Source: Shewanella sp. AS1
GTDB lineage: Bacteria > Pseudomonadota > Gammaproteobacteria > Enterobacterales > Shewanellaceae
Assembly: GCF_021412565.1 (NCBI RefSeq)
Contig: NZ_JAKCLJ010000004.1
Span: 62,001-126,000 of the forward strand
DNA length: 64,000 nt
Direction: 5' to 3'
Shown here: in pieces, positions 17,415 to 25,303 of the stretch
Layout: the number at the start of each line of letters is the position of its first letter
Numbering within the stretch: the first letter of the stretch is position 1
Made by a program: the position numbers and the translations under genes
The notes under the pieces: generated by a model
Database searches by the model: none
What the model was told of the DNA's origin: nothing
Seen by the model: the letters and a program-made list of their open reading frames with translations, nothing else

Positions 17415-18971
17415 ATGACCAGCATAGGAATGGATATGAAGGCGATGAATTTTGTTGATGTAAAAGAGAGTGACAGCATTTTTGAGGGCAGCGGTTGGGA
17501 TGCTGTGATAGTCGTGACGGCTAATCTCGCGGCGATAAACCTCGATGAAGTTCGCATTCTTGCCGAGCACGGGGTGAATATCGATGCCCGCGTGGGACGC
17601 GCTCCCACCTTGCTGTTTGCTCCGGGTCTTGCTGGGGGAAGGCTTATCATTTCGCCTGTGCTGCAACATGACAGCGATATTCAGGATGTGCGTGGCTACA
17701 GCGATGCGGCGCGAAAGGCGATTGCGCTGGCTCAGGATGCCGGTGCCCGCAAGCCGCTACTGGTTATCGCGCCAAGCGATGAGGCCAAATATGCTCAATC
17801 ACAGTCGGTGGCGGCACTGGCCTGTGGCCATGAGCTGTGGCAGGCCCTAGAGCGCCGCGAGGCGACCCCTGAGCAGAATAAAATTGAATCCATAGGTTTG
17901 TTGGTGAGTGAGGATCAAGCCAAGGTGCTCAACGCTATCGAGGCGGGGCGGCATCTGGCGCGGGATCTATGCGGCACCGAGCCAGAGCGCATGTCGGCGC
18001 CTATGTTTGCCCAGTATTGTCAGCAGGCCTTCGCCGATTCAGGCCTAGCTTTGTCAGTGATTGAAGACAGAGATGTGCTGGAGCGGGATTATCCTCTGCT
18101 CAGCGCCGTTGGCCGGGCATCCTTCGGCGTGCCGCGCCATCAGCCTCGCGTGGTTAAACTGGAATATTGCGCCGAGGGTGAGATTGAGCGCAGCTACTTC
18201 TTTGCCGGTAAAGGCGTGGTGTATGACACAGGCGGCGCCGATATCAAAATTTCCGGCGGTATGGCGGGCATGAGCCGAGATAAAGGCGGCGCAGCTGCCG
18301 TTGCCGGATTGATGAAAACCTTATCCTTGCTCAAGCCTAAGGGCGTGCGTGTAGTGGCCGAGCTTGGGCTGGTGCGTAACAGCATAGGCAGTGAGGCTTT
18401 TGTCACAGATGAGATCATCACCAGCCATGCTGGCGTGCGGGTTCGCATAGGCAATACCGATGCCGAAGGGCGTCTGGTGCTGGCGGATCTCTTGTCGCAC
18501 CTGCGTCTTAAAGCGGTGAATGCACCAGAGGCGCAGCTGTTTTCGGTGGCGACCCTGACAGGCCATGTGGTGCGCGCCTATGGCGGTTATACCGCAGTGG
18601 TGGAAAACAGCGTCGCGCGAGACAGTCAGGTGGGCGAGCAGCTACAGCAGTGGGGCGAAGCCTGGGGCGAGCCGCTGGAGATCTCCCGTCTGCGCCGGGA
18701 AGATTACTTGAAGATAGTCGACCCTTCAGGGGCGGGGGATATTATCTCTTCAAATAATGCCCCCTCGTCGGTTACAGCCAGAGGACACCAATATCCGGCG
18801 GCGTTTCTGCTTAAGGCCTCGGGGCTGGAGGCGCACAACAGCAAGAGTGCGTGTCCGCTGGCCTATACCCATGTGGATATTGCCGGCAGTGCAACCGAGG
18901 GTGACCCTCTCTATGGCAAACCCACTGCCGCGCCTTTGGTTGCCCTGTATCAATATATAAGCAATACATAA
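17415..18971 (+). CDS. M17 family leucyl aminopeptidase-like metallopeptidase
   Basis: Probable cytosolic aminopeptidase of family M17 (PepA-like), using two metal ions to remove N-terminal residues from peptides. In the 518-residue product the catalytic domain carries GKGVVYDTGGADIKIS, SRDKGGAAAV and the signature NTDAEGRL, so the metal ligands and both catalytic residues (Lys and Arg) are all in place. The middle of the motif differs from PepA (SRDKGG instead of the usual Met/Tyr-Asp-Met), so this is a divergent subfamily with undefined specificity. The start is uncertain: ATGs at 17415, 17430, 17436 and 17445 are in frame, and AGGAA best serves those at 17436 or later. It diverges from pepD, another peptidase. 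Confidence 0.9.
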   Translation: MTSIGMDMKAMNFVDVKESDSIFEGSGWDAVIVVTANLAAINLDEVRILAEHGVNIDARVGRAPTLLFAPGLAGGRLIISPVLQHDSDIQDVRGYSDAARKAIALAQDAGARKPLLVIAPSDEAKYAQSQSVAALACGHELWQALERREATPEQNKIESIGLLVSEDQAKVLNAIEAGRHLARDLCGTEPERMSAPMFAQYCQQAFADSGLALSVIEDRDVLERDYPLLSAVGRASFGVPRHQPRVVKLEYCAEGEIERSYFFAGKGVVYDTGGADIKISGGMAGMSRDKGGAAAVAGLMKTLSLLKPKGVRVVAELGLVRNSIGSEAFVTDEIITSHAGVRVRIGNTDAEGRLVLADLLSHLRLKAVNAPEAQLFSVATLTGHVVRAYGGYTAVVENSVARDSQVGEQLQQWGEAWGEPLEISRLRREDYLKIVDPSGAGDIISSNNAPSSVTARGHQYPAAFLLKASGLEAHNSKSACPLAYTHVDIAGSATEGDPLYGKPTAAPLVALYQYISNT

Positions 18972-19044
18972 GCTAAAAAAATCAGCTGACTTTTATCTGA
19001 GTCGCTGAGTGGATTTTTAAAAGGCGGATTGAAAGGGCAGATTG

Positions 19045-19071
19045 AAAGGGCTGAGTATTCTGCCCTTTTTT
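19045..19071 (+). terminator. Intrinsic terminator after the M17 peptidase gene
   Basis: Stem AAAGGGC (19045-19051) with GCCCTTT (19062-19068), followed by TTTTT. An alternative 9-bp stem starts at 19032 because AAAGGGC is duplicated. Confidence 0.75.
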
Positions 19072-19186
19072 GCATTATTTTTCTGCTGTACTTTTGTACG
19101 AACGAGCTAATTTTTAGACTAAAAACCCTAACTGTGGTTATAAAACAACAAAAATGGCTTTTTTTGAGAAAATCACATAAAAACGC

Positions 19187-19214
19187 TTGTAATAAAATTA
19201 CGAATACGTATAAT
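19187..19214 (+). promoter_or_regulatory. Candidate sigma-70 promoter of the permease leader RNA
   Basis: TTGTAA (19187-19192) and a perfect TATAAT (19209-19214) with a 16-base spacer. A transcript from here would start near 19221 and cover the small ORF and the terminator at 19664-19691 before the permease gene. Confidence 0.65.
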
Positions 19215-19376
19215 GGCACTCATTGGTTAGGCATTATGTCTTCCATCTCTAGTCTATCCAGGATGAATAACTCTCCAGGGAACCGAGTGACAAGTTGACT
19301 CTTGGGTCAGACGGGCGATAAGCCTCAGACCGAGTTTGATTAGAGTATTTTACAACTTTGTTTAGGAGTGTTGACT

Positions 19377-19475
19377 ATGTCTTATACAGGTGTCCAATTC
19401 GTTTATTGGCAAAAATCTTGGGTTTGTACTCAAGCTTTACGTGGCGGTTTATTCGCCATGAATGTTAAGGGTTAA
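19377..19475 (+). CDS. Candidate 32-residue leader peptide or small protein
   Basis: ATG at 19377, with AGGAG at 19364-19368 (8-base spacing), opens a 32-codon frame ending in TAA at 19473-19475. The peptide begins MSYTGVQFVYWQKSW and ends LRGGLFAMNVKG; it is rich in aromatic residues and has one cysteine. I recognise no family. It lies in the middle of the structured leader upstream of the purine permease, so its translation could influence folding of the terminator region. The start signal is better than that of many real genes in the window. Confidence 0.55.
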   Translation: MSYTGVQFVYWQKSWVCTQALRGGLFAMNVKG

Positions 19476-19663
19476 CTACCCCTTGTATCAATTAAGCCCC
19501 CAATTTTAATTGATACCAAGTAGTTGCATCATCCATCAACCTTATCCCAGTTTGGGTTCTTTCAGACTCAAGTCGTTTATGGTCCGTTAGGATATGGACG
19601 GTAAGCATAGTGTGACTCGCAATTGCGATAACATTTCCGCTTGGAAAACTTGATATATGTCTC

Positions 19664-19691
19664 GCCTACTCTTTGAGTAGGCTTTTTTTTT
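19664..19691 (+). terminator. Perfect intrinsic terminator upstream of the permease
   Basis: Stem GCCTACTC (19664-19671) with GAGTAGGC (19675-19682), loop TTT, then nine T. It lies about 150 bases before the permease start, on the same strand, so transcription from the upstream promoter must pass it. Confidence 0.9.
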
Positions 19692-19843
19692 GCCAAAAAT
19701 TTGATGTTACCTCTAAGTTATCAATGTTAACGATTCGCCTTTGGATCGCCAGCCTATATAATCCGCCTTTGGTTAAATCGGGCGCATGCCCACCTTATCC
19801 CTACACGATAACTCATAATTTTAAATTCAAGGAACCCGGTTCC

Positions 19844-21133
19844 ATGTTAGAAAAACTTTTTAAATTGACAGAACATCAAACAACGCTCAAGCAAGAAGTG
19901 GTCGCCGGTATCACGACCTTCTTGACCATGGCGTACATTATTTTTGTAAACCCTATGATGCTGGCTGATGCGGGGATGGATCATGGTGCTGTCTTCGTTG
20001 CCACCTGTCTGGCGGCGGCCATAGGCTGTTTAATCATGGGGCTGATCGCGAACTATCCTATCGCACTGGCGCCCGGGATGGGGCTGAACGCCTTTTTCAC
20101 TTACACTGTAGTCGGTGAGATGGGCTACACCTGGGAAACGGCACTGGGCGCTGTCTTCCTCTCCGGTGTCTGTTTCCTGGTTCTCTCTCTGGTGAAGATC
20201 CGTGAGTGGGTAGTTAATACCATCCCCATGTCGCTTCGTCTGGGGATCGCGGCCGGTATTGGTCTCTTCTTAGCTCTGATTGGCCTGAAAAGCGCCGGTA
20301 TTGTGGTGGCAAGTCCAGCAACGCTCGTCACCATGGGCGATATCACTGCCTTTCCTGCCGCCATGGCGGTTCTGGGTTTCTTCCTGATTATCGCCATGGT
20401 GCATCATGGCATGAAATCGGCGGTGATCGTCAGCATTTTATCTGTGACAGTGATTGGTCTGATAACCGGCGATGTGCAATATGGCGGGATCGTTTCCGTG
20501 CCGCCCTCAATCGCGCCCACCTTTATGCAGATGGATCTCTCCAGCGTGCTGGAGATCAGTATGTTGTCTGTGGTGTTCGCCTTCCTGTTTGTGGATCTGT
20601 TCGATACCTCGGGTACCTTAGTGGCTGTCGCTCAGCGCGGCGGTTTCCTCGATGAGCGGGGACGTCTGCCAAGGCTAGGCCGCGCTTTGACTGCCGACAG
20701 CACAGCAACCATTGCGGGCGCCATGTTAGGTACATCCACCACCACAAGCTATGTCGAGAGTACGGCGGGTGTGAGTGTAGGCGGGCGCACCGGCTTAACT
20801 GCGGTTGTGGTGGGAATTTTGTTCCTGCTGGCGCTGTTCCTATCGCCATTGGCGGGCATGGTGCCAGCCTACGCCACCGCAGGAACCCTGTTTTATGTGG
20901 CCATTCTTATGATGTCGGGTCTGGTGCATGTGGAGTGGGAAGATCTCACCGAAGCTGCTCCTGTGGTCGTGGTCTGTATCCTGATGCCGTTAACTTTCTC
21001 TATCGCGACAGGTATCGCCATGGGCTTTATTGCCTATGCGGTCATTAAGGTGTTGAGCGGCCGTTATAAGGAACTGAGTCTGGGCGTCGCGGCGCTGGCA
21101 CTGCTGTTCCTTGCGAAATTTATCTATGGTTAA
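19844..21133 (+). CDS. NCS2/AzgA family purine (guanine-hypoxanthine or adenine) permease
   Basis: Inner-membrane proton-coupled uptake system for a purine base, related to E. coli GhxP, GhxQ and AdeP. From ATG 19844 the product has 429 residues; an in-frame extension upstream begins inside the terminator and is not credible. About 12-14 hydrophobic segments are visible. The family motifs are EVVAGITTFLTMAYIIFVNP near the N-terminus, ALAPGMGLNAFF near residue 70, DLFDTSGTL and GTSTTTSYVESTAGVSVGGR. The ribosome-binding site lies beside GGAACCCGGTTCC (19831-19843), which could form a small hairpin. The substrate cannot be told from sequence. The upstream structured leader suggests attenuation control. 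Confidence 0.93.
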   Translation: MLEKLFKLTEHQTTLKQEVVAGITTFLTMAYIIFVNPMMLADAGMDHGAVFVATCLAAAIGCLIMGLIANYPIALAPGMGLNAFFTYTVVGEMGYTWETALGAVFLSGVCFLVLSLVKIREWVVNTIPMSLRLGIAAGIGLFLALIGLKSAGIVVASPATLVTMGDITAFPAAMAVLGFFLIIAMVHHGMKSAVIVSILSVTVIGLITGDVQYGGIVSVPPSIAPTFMQMDLSSVLEISMLSVVFAFLFVDLFDTSGTLVAVAQRGGFLDERGRLPRLGRALTADSTATIAGAMLGTSTTTSYVESTAGVSVGGRTGLTAVVVGILFLLALFLSPLAGMVPAYATAGTLFYVAILMMSGLVHVEWEDLTEAAPVVVVCILMPLTFSIATGIAMGFIAYAVIKVLSGRYKELSLGVAALALLFLAKFIYG

Positions 21134-21138
21134 ATAAA

Positions 21139-21260
21139 CTAGGGCTAAATGATCTAGAGTTAAATGAATCAGGGCTAAATAAGCTAGCTAGAACATCTGA
21201 CTCATAGCTCAGCTGTATTGGCTTAGCTGTATTAGCTCAGCTTTATTAGATCAACTTTAG
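21139..21260. repeat. Two short degenerate tandem repeats after the permease
   Basis: Three units of about 15-16 bases of the type CTAGGGCTAAATGAT fill 21139-21187. Four units of the type AGCTCAGCTGTATT fill 21206-21260. They fill the spacer between the permease stop and its terminator. Confidence 0.6.
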
Positions 21261-21276
21261 CAAGATTCGCTTTAAT

Positions 21277-21308
21277 AAAGGGCTATAGGAATATGGCCCT
21301 TTTTGTTT
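21277..21308 (+). terminator. Intrinsic terminator after the permease
   Basis: A 10-bp stem with one G-U pair (21277-21286 with 21293-21302), followed by TTTTTGTTTTC. Confidence 0.8.
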
Positions 21309-21399
21309 TCTGCTATTCTCATCTCAGCTTGTTGCAACACAACTACCAATTTCCTCTGAGATTGGGTATAAATCTAGATCCGGTAATTTTCTTTCAATA

Positions 21400-22524
21400 A
21401 TGCAGATGAACTTAAGTGAGATTGGTTATCGCCGCGTGGTGGTAAAACTCGGTACCAGTGTGTTGACCTCAGGTGAGCGTAGCCTGGATAAGGCGCACAT
21501 GGTGGAGCTTGCCCGGCAGATGGCAAGCCTGATGAAATCCGGTGTTGAGGTGGTGCTTTGTACCTCGGGCGCCATTGCTGCCGGCCGCGAACATCTAGGT
21601 TACCCGGCGCTCGCCGATACCGTCGCCAATAAACAGCTGTTGGCGGCTGTGGGTCAGAGTCAGTTGATCCTCGCCTGGTCACAGCTTTTCAGTATTTATG
21701 GTCTGCATGTGGGACAGTTGCTGTTGACCCGGGCAGATCTCCATGACAGAGAGCGTTACCTTAACGCCCGAGACTCACTCAATGCTCTGCTCGATAATGG
21801 CATAGTGCCCATCATCAACGAGAATGATGCTGTGGCCACCAATGAGATCAAGGTGGGCGACAATGATAACCTGTCGGCACGTGCAGCCCTGCTGTGCGAT
21901 GCGGATCTGCTTATCCTGCTGACAGATCAGAAAGGCTTGTTCGATGCCGATCCCCGCAGTAATCCCGATGCCAAGTTGATCAAACAAGTGGTTAATATCG
22001 ATGACAGTCTACGTCGTCTGGCAGGCGGCGCCGTTTCTGGTCTGGGTACAGGCGGAATGGCGACTAAGTTGCAGGCGGCAGATATTGCCCGCCGCGCCGG
22101 TATCGAAGTGGTGATCGCCTCAGGCCACCACCCTCAGGTGATACTGCAGGCTGTGTGTAAACAGGCGGTCGGCACCCATTTTACCGCCCTAGATAATCCC
22201 CTAGAGAGCCGTAAGCAGTGGATCCTTGCTGGACCTGCTACACGAGGCCAGTTGGTGCTGGACAGGGGCGCGATTGTTGCGGTGACAGAGAAGGGCCGCA
22301 GCCTGCTATCTAAGGGGATCTTAAGTGTCAGCGGTGAATTTGATCGCGGCGCAACCCTGCAGCTGGTGGATGAGACCGGCCGCGAATATGCCAGGGGCAT
22401 GTGCCGTTACAGCGCGAAAGAACTTAAACATATTGCAGGTAAACATTCGACCGAGATTGAGCCAATATTAGGTTATGACTATGGTGATGCCGTGGTGCAT
22501 CGTAACGATATGGTCGTGCTTTAG
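21400..22524 (+). CDS. proB: Glutamate 5-kinase
   Basis: First enzyme of proline synthesis: phosphorylates glutamate to gamma-glutamyl phosphate. The 374-residue product has the amino-acid-kinase domain ([13 protein letters not shown] at about residues 10-22, [44 protein letters not shown]) followed by a C-terminal PUA domain from about residue 280. The start may be ATG 21400 or ATG 21406; neither has a strong ribosome-binding site. proA follows after 125 bases that contain a tandem repeat, so the pair is probably one unit. Feedback inhibition by proline is usual for the family. Confidence 0.97.
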   Translation: MQMNLSEIGYRRVVVKLGTSVLTSGERSLDKAHMVELARQMASLMKSGVEVVLCTSGAIAAGREHLGYPALADTVANKQLLAAVGQSQLILAWSQLFSIYGLHVGQLLLTRADLHDRERYLNARDSLNALLDNGIVPIINENDAVATNEIKVGDNDNLSARAALLCDADLLILLTDQKGLFDADPRSNPDAKLIKQVVNIDDSLRRLAGGAVSGLGTGGMATKLQAADIARRAGIEVVIASGHHPQVILQAVCKQAVGTHFTALDNPLESRKQWILAGPATRGQLVLDRGAIVAVTEKGRSLLSKGILSVSGEFDRGATLQLVDETGREYARGMCRYSAKELKHIAGKHSTEIEPILGYDYGDAVVHRNDMVVL

Positions 22525-22583
22525 CATACGTTTTGCAGTGTGAAGTATGAAGTGTGATAAAGATTCGCTGAGGTGAGGTAGTG

Positions 22584-22643
22584 GGCAGTGCTCATATTGG
22601 CAGTGCTCATATAGGGTAGTGCTCATATTGGCAGTGCTTGGGG
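22584..22643. repeat. Tandem 15-16-bp repeat running into the proA ribosome-binding site
   Basis: GGCAGTGCTCATATT occurs at 22584-22598, again at 22599-22613 with one change, at 22614-22629 with an extra base, and then starts a fourth time before breaking into the GGGGGAG of the proA start. Copy number changes here would alter the proB-proA spacing. Confidence 0.85.
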
Positions 22644-22649
22644 GAGAGA

Positions 22650-23924
22650 ATGACAACAAATCATCAAGCCTATTTAGAACAGTTAGGTCAACAGGCCAAA
22701 CAGGCCAGTTATGCCTTGGCGAGCCTGACTGGAGTGCAGAAACAGCAACTCTTAAGCGCCATCGCCAATAAGCTGAGCGCATCGAGCGCATCGATTATCG
22801 CCGCCAACCAACTGGATGTGGCCAGGGCAAGAGAGCAGGGCTTAAGCGAAGCGATGATAGATCGTCTGCTGCTGGACAAATCCCGTCTCGATGGCGTGAT
22901 TAAGGATATCGACAATGTGATAGCCCTTGCCGATCCCGTCGGTTCAGAGATAGAGAGTCAGCTGCTGGATAACGGCCTGCGACTGTCGCGTCGGCGCGTA
23001 CCCTTGGGGGTGATAGGCGTTATCTACGAGGCGCGCCCCAATGTGACTGTGGACATTGCCGTGCTGGCATTAAAGACAGGCAATGCGGTGATCCTGCGCG
23101 GCGGCAAGGAGACACTCAATTCAAATCTGGCCTTAAGTGAGGCGATACGCGAGGCGATAACCGAGCAGGGCCTGCCGGCCGATGGGGTGCAACTGATTCA
23201 GAGTGCCGACCGGGAGCTGGTTAGCGGCTTATTAAAGCTGGATAAGTATATCGATATGATAGTGCCCCGCGGTGGCCAGCATCTGCAGCGGTTGTGCGCC
23301 GAGCAGGCGACCATTCCGGTCATCTTAGGAGGCATTGGTGTCTGTCATCTCTATTGCGATAAAGAACTGGATATAGCGTGCGCCATCGAGGTGATCATCA
23401 ATGCCAAGGTGCAGCGGCCAACCGTCTGTAATGCGCTCGATACATTGCTGGTTCACAGCGCGGTTGCCGAGGCGTTACTCGCAAAACTGCTGCCACGGCT
23501 GCACGAGCTGAAGGTGAAGTTTTATGGCTGTGAGCGTACAAAACAAATTGCAAAGGGCATTGGGCTTGAGGTGATGCCAGCCGACGATGAAACCTATGCC
23601 CAGGAGTGGTTATCACTCACCTTAGGTCTTAAGGTGGTCGATGAGATGGAGGGCGCTATCAGCCATATTCGCCGTTTCTCCAGTGGTCATTCCGAGGGGA
23701 TCTTAACTGATAACTTGCACGCATCGAGCCGTTTCGTTAACCAGGTGGATGCGGCGGCCGTGTATGTCAATGCCAGCACCCGCTTTACCGATGGCGCGCA
23801 GTTTGGCCTGGGCGCCGAGGTTGCTGTATCGACCCAGAAGCTCCACGCCCGTGGCCCTATGGGGTTGGAGGCGTTAACTACTTATAAGTGGATCGGAATA
23901 GGCGATTATACCGCCAGGCCATAA
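22650..23924 (+). CDS. proA: Gamma-glutamyl phosphate reductase
   Basis: Second enzyme of proline synthesis: NADPH-dependent reduction of gamma-glutamyl phosphate to glutamate semialdehyde. The start is ATG 22650, served by GGGGAGAG just upstream; an in-frame TTG at 22638 lies inside the tandem repeat and was rejected. The product has 424 residues (E. coli 417). It has the cofactor region [34 protein letters not shown] and the catalytic Cys260 in [32 protein letters not shown] follows near the end. The partner kinase ProB is encoded immediately upstream. Confidence 0.97.
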   Translation: MTTNHQAYLEQLGQQAKQASYALASLTGVQKQQLLSAIANKLSASSASIIAANQLDVARAREQGLSEAMIDRLLLDKSRLDGVIKDIDNVIALADPVGSEIESQLLDNGLRLSRRRVPLGVIGVIYEARPNVTVDIAVLALKTGNAVILRGGKETLNSNLALSEAIREAITEQGLPADGVQLIQSADRELVSGLLKLDKYIDMIVPRGGQHLQRLCAEQATIPVILGGIGVCHLYCDKELDIACAIEVIINAKVQRPTVCNALDTLLVHSAVAEALLAKLLPRLHELKVKFYGCERTKQIAKGIGLEVMPADDETYAQEWLSLTLGLKVVDEMEGAISHIRRFSSGHSEGILTDNLHASSRFVNQVDAAAVYVNASTRFTDGAQFGLGAEVAVSTQKLHARGPMGLEALTTYKWIGIGDYTARP

Positions 23925-23928
23925 AGAC

Positions 23929-23954
23929 GAGAGCCATAAATTCGAGAGCCATAG
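23929..23954. repeat. Short tandem duplication after proA
   Basis: CGAGAGCCATA is repeated in tandem with a few intervening bases between the proA stop codon and the shared terminator. Confidence 0.5.
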
Positions 23955-23958
23955 CAAG

Positions 23959-24006
23959 ATGCCAGCCATTTCATTTTAGTAATTCAATGCAGTGGCTGGC
24001 ATTTTT
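23959..24006. terminator. Bidirectional terminator between proA and the convergent EamA gene
   Basis: Stem ATGCCAGCCA (23959-23968) with TGGCTGGCAT (23993-24002) and a 24-base loop, with TTTTTG on the plus strand. It lies between two convergent genes and may serve both. Confidence 0.7.
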
Positions 24007-24022
24007 GTCTCTTTTGAGCCTG

Positions 24023-24943
24023 TTACAGCCCAGAGGGAAGATCGGGTTTGGGCGACAGGCGTTTTAGCTTGGGCAGCAGTTGCTGCAACAGCAGCGCCGA
24101 GATAATAAGGCCGAGGCCAATCAGGGTCGAGGAGGTGATCGCCTCTTGCAAAATCCAGGCGATAAAGCCGACGGACAGCACAGGCGTGATAAACACTAGC
24201 GTGGTGATATTGGCGGTGCGGTCGGTTTTTTTCAGCGCCAGCAGCCAGAGCACGAAAGTCACCCCCATCTCAAACAGGCCAACATAGACAGCGGCGCCGA
24301 AGGCTTTTAGATCCCAGCTGGGCAGACTCTGTGTCATCAAAAGTGTTAGCACAATAAAGGGCAGGCCAAGCAGGAAGCTAAGCAGCAGACTGACCACGGG
24401 ATCGCCCTTATCCTTAGTATTGATAATCCAGTAAAGCGCCCAGAACAGGGTGCTGGCCAGGGCAAACAACACGCCTGTTGGACTATCTACCTGAAAACTG
24501 CCGATATCGCCCTTAGTGGCGATCACAAATACGCCGCAGTAGGCGATAAGGGCTGAGAGAAGGTCGCTCTTACGCAGGCCCTGTTTAAGTAGGGGCACAG
24601 CCAGCAAGGGCAGTAAAATCGCCCAGGTGTAGTTGAGCGACATCGCCTGCTGGGCAGGCAAAAGGTCGTAGGCCTTAAACAGCACCAGATAATAGAGAAA
24701 AGGGTTGAGCAGGCCGGTTTGCAGGTAAAACCAGGGGCGCTCAAGCAGCTGGGTCTTTATCAGGGAGAGTTTACCCATCATAGCCAATATCAACGTCAGG
24801 GCGACTATCGAGGTGGATACGGCAATAAAAAGTAGCTGCAGCGGCGTGAAATGACTCAGGGCCAATTTAAATGCGGTGGCAACGGTCGACCAGAAAAAGA
24901 TGGCGGCACCGGCAAACAGGTAGGCTTGATGGTTTGATGTCAC
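24023..24943 (-). CDS. EamA/DMT family transporter (probable metabolite exporter)
   Basis: Ten hydrophobic segments in about 306 residues give the double-EamA architecture of the drug/metabolite transporter superfamily. The first helix includes GAAIFFWSTVATAFK, and the second EamA half begins near SPTGVLFALASTLFWALYWI. Members usually export amino acids or other small metabolites across the inner membrane; the substrate is unknown. The start is taken as GTG 24943, which has GAG eight bases ahead. A TTG at 24958 would add five residues but has no ribosome-binding site. It is transcribed alone, convergent with proA and divergent from dnaK. Confidence 0.9.
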   Translation of the reverse strand: MTSNHQAYLFAGAAIFFWSTVATAFKLALSHFTPLQLLFIAVSTSIVALTLILAMMGKLSLIKTQLLERPWFYLQTGLLNPFLYYLVLFKAYDLLPAQQAMSLNYTWAILLPLLAVPLLKQGLRKSDLLSALIAYCGVFVIATKGDIGSFQVDSPTGVLFALASTLFWALYWIINTKDKGDPVVSLLLSFLLGLPFIVLTLLMTQSLPSWDLKAFGAAVYVGLFEMGVTFVLWLLALKKTDRTANITTLVFITPVLSVGFIAWILQEAITSSTLIGLGLIISALLLQQLLPKLKRLSPKPDLPSGL

Positions 24944-25145
24944 TGCTGTTACTCGCAAATAAAGAGGGCTAAGGCGCCGATTGAGCCATCACATAGGGTC
25001 TATGGCCGGGTGAGCTGAGTTTATTATATGTTGTTTCTTTAGTGAACGCCGTTTTTACATCTGTTTTGTGATTTGGAAAATCTCTGCTTAATGCCCCTTA
25101 AGTAGGTGCATGATCGCGCTTATGGAAAATTTTTCTCAATTTCCC

Positions 25146-25172
25146 CTTGTAATCATTTCTCACGTCCCAATA
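25146..25172 (+). promoter_or_regulatory. Second candidate heat-shock promoter of dnaK (upstream)
   Basis: CTTGTAA (25146-25152) and TCCCAATA (25165-25172) with a 12-base spacer resemble a sigma-32 promoter, less perfectly than the one nearer the gene. Two such promoters in tandem are known before dnaK in E. coli. Confidence 0.5.
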
Positions 25173-25222
25173 TAGGGTGTTAAGGAAAGATATCGGGATG
25201 ATACGTAAGTTTCAAAATCGGG

Positions 25223-25251
25223 CTTGAAATCCATTTCGCCTATCCCCATAT
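25223..25251 (+). promoter_or_regulatory. Sigma-32 heat-shock promoter of dnaK
   Basis: CTTGAA (25223-25228) and CCCCATAT (25244-25251) with a 15-base spacer match the sigma-32 consensus (CTTGAAA ... CCCCATNT) almost perfectly. It lies 52 bases before the dnaK start. The rest of the 345-base gap upstream holds no gene. Confidence 0.85.
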
Positions 25252-25303
25252 CTGCAACAGATGACAAATTTAGCGTTAGTGAAACGTTTTTTCGGAGGAC
25301 CCC

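Larger units (their letters stand above)
19221..19691 (+). ncRNA. Structured leader RNA or small RNA before the purine permease
   Basis: A promoter-to-terminator unit of about 470 bases with several predicted helices. A closing stem joins CTCTAGTC (19247-19254) to GATTAGAG (19339-19346) around inner hairpins GAGT...ACTC and GGTC...GGGC-GATAA-GCC...GACC. A 10-bp perfect hairpin (GTATCAATTA/TAATTGATAC, 19485-19516) and a GTCC...GGAC hairpin with GGATATGG follow, and a perfect terminator ends it. It contains a 32-codon ORF with an excellent ribosome-binding site. It could be an attenuator for the permease or a dual-function small RNA. I could not assign it to a known riboswitch class. Confidence 0.45.

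Noticed and set aside
19561-19620. Possible purine riboswitch, because of GGATATGG before a purine permease
   Set aside because: The other invariant parts of the purine aptamer (the GTTTCTACC loop and the P1-P3 arrangement) are absent, so the match is only a few bases.
19673-19843. 57-codon N-terminal extension of the purine permease
   Set aside because: It would begin inside the intrinsic terminator and has no transporter-like sequence; ATG 19844 gives the family N-terminus.
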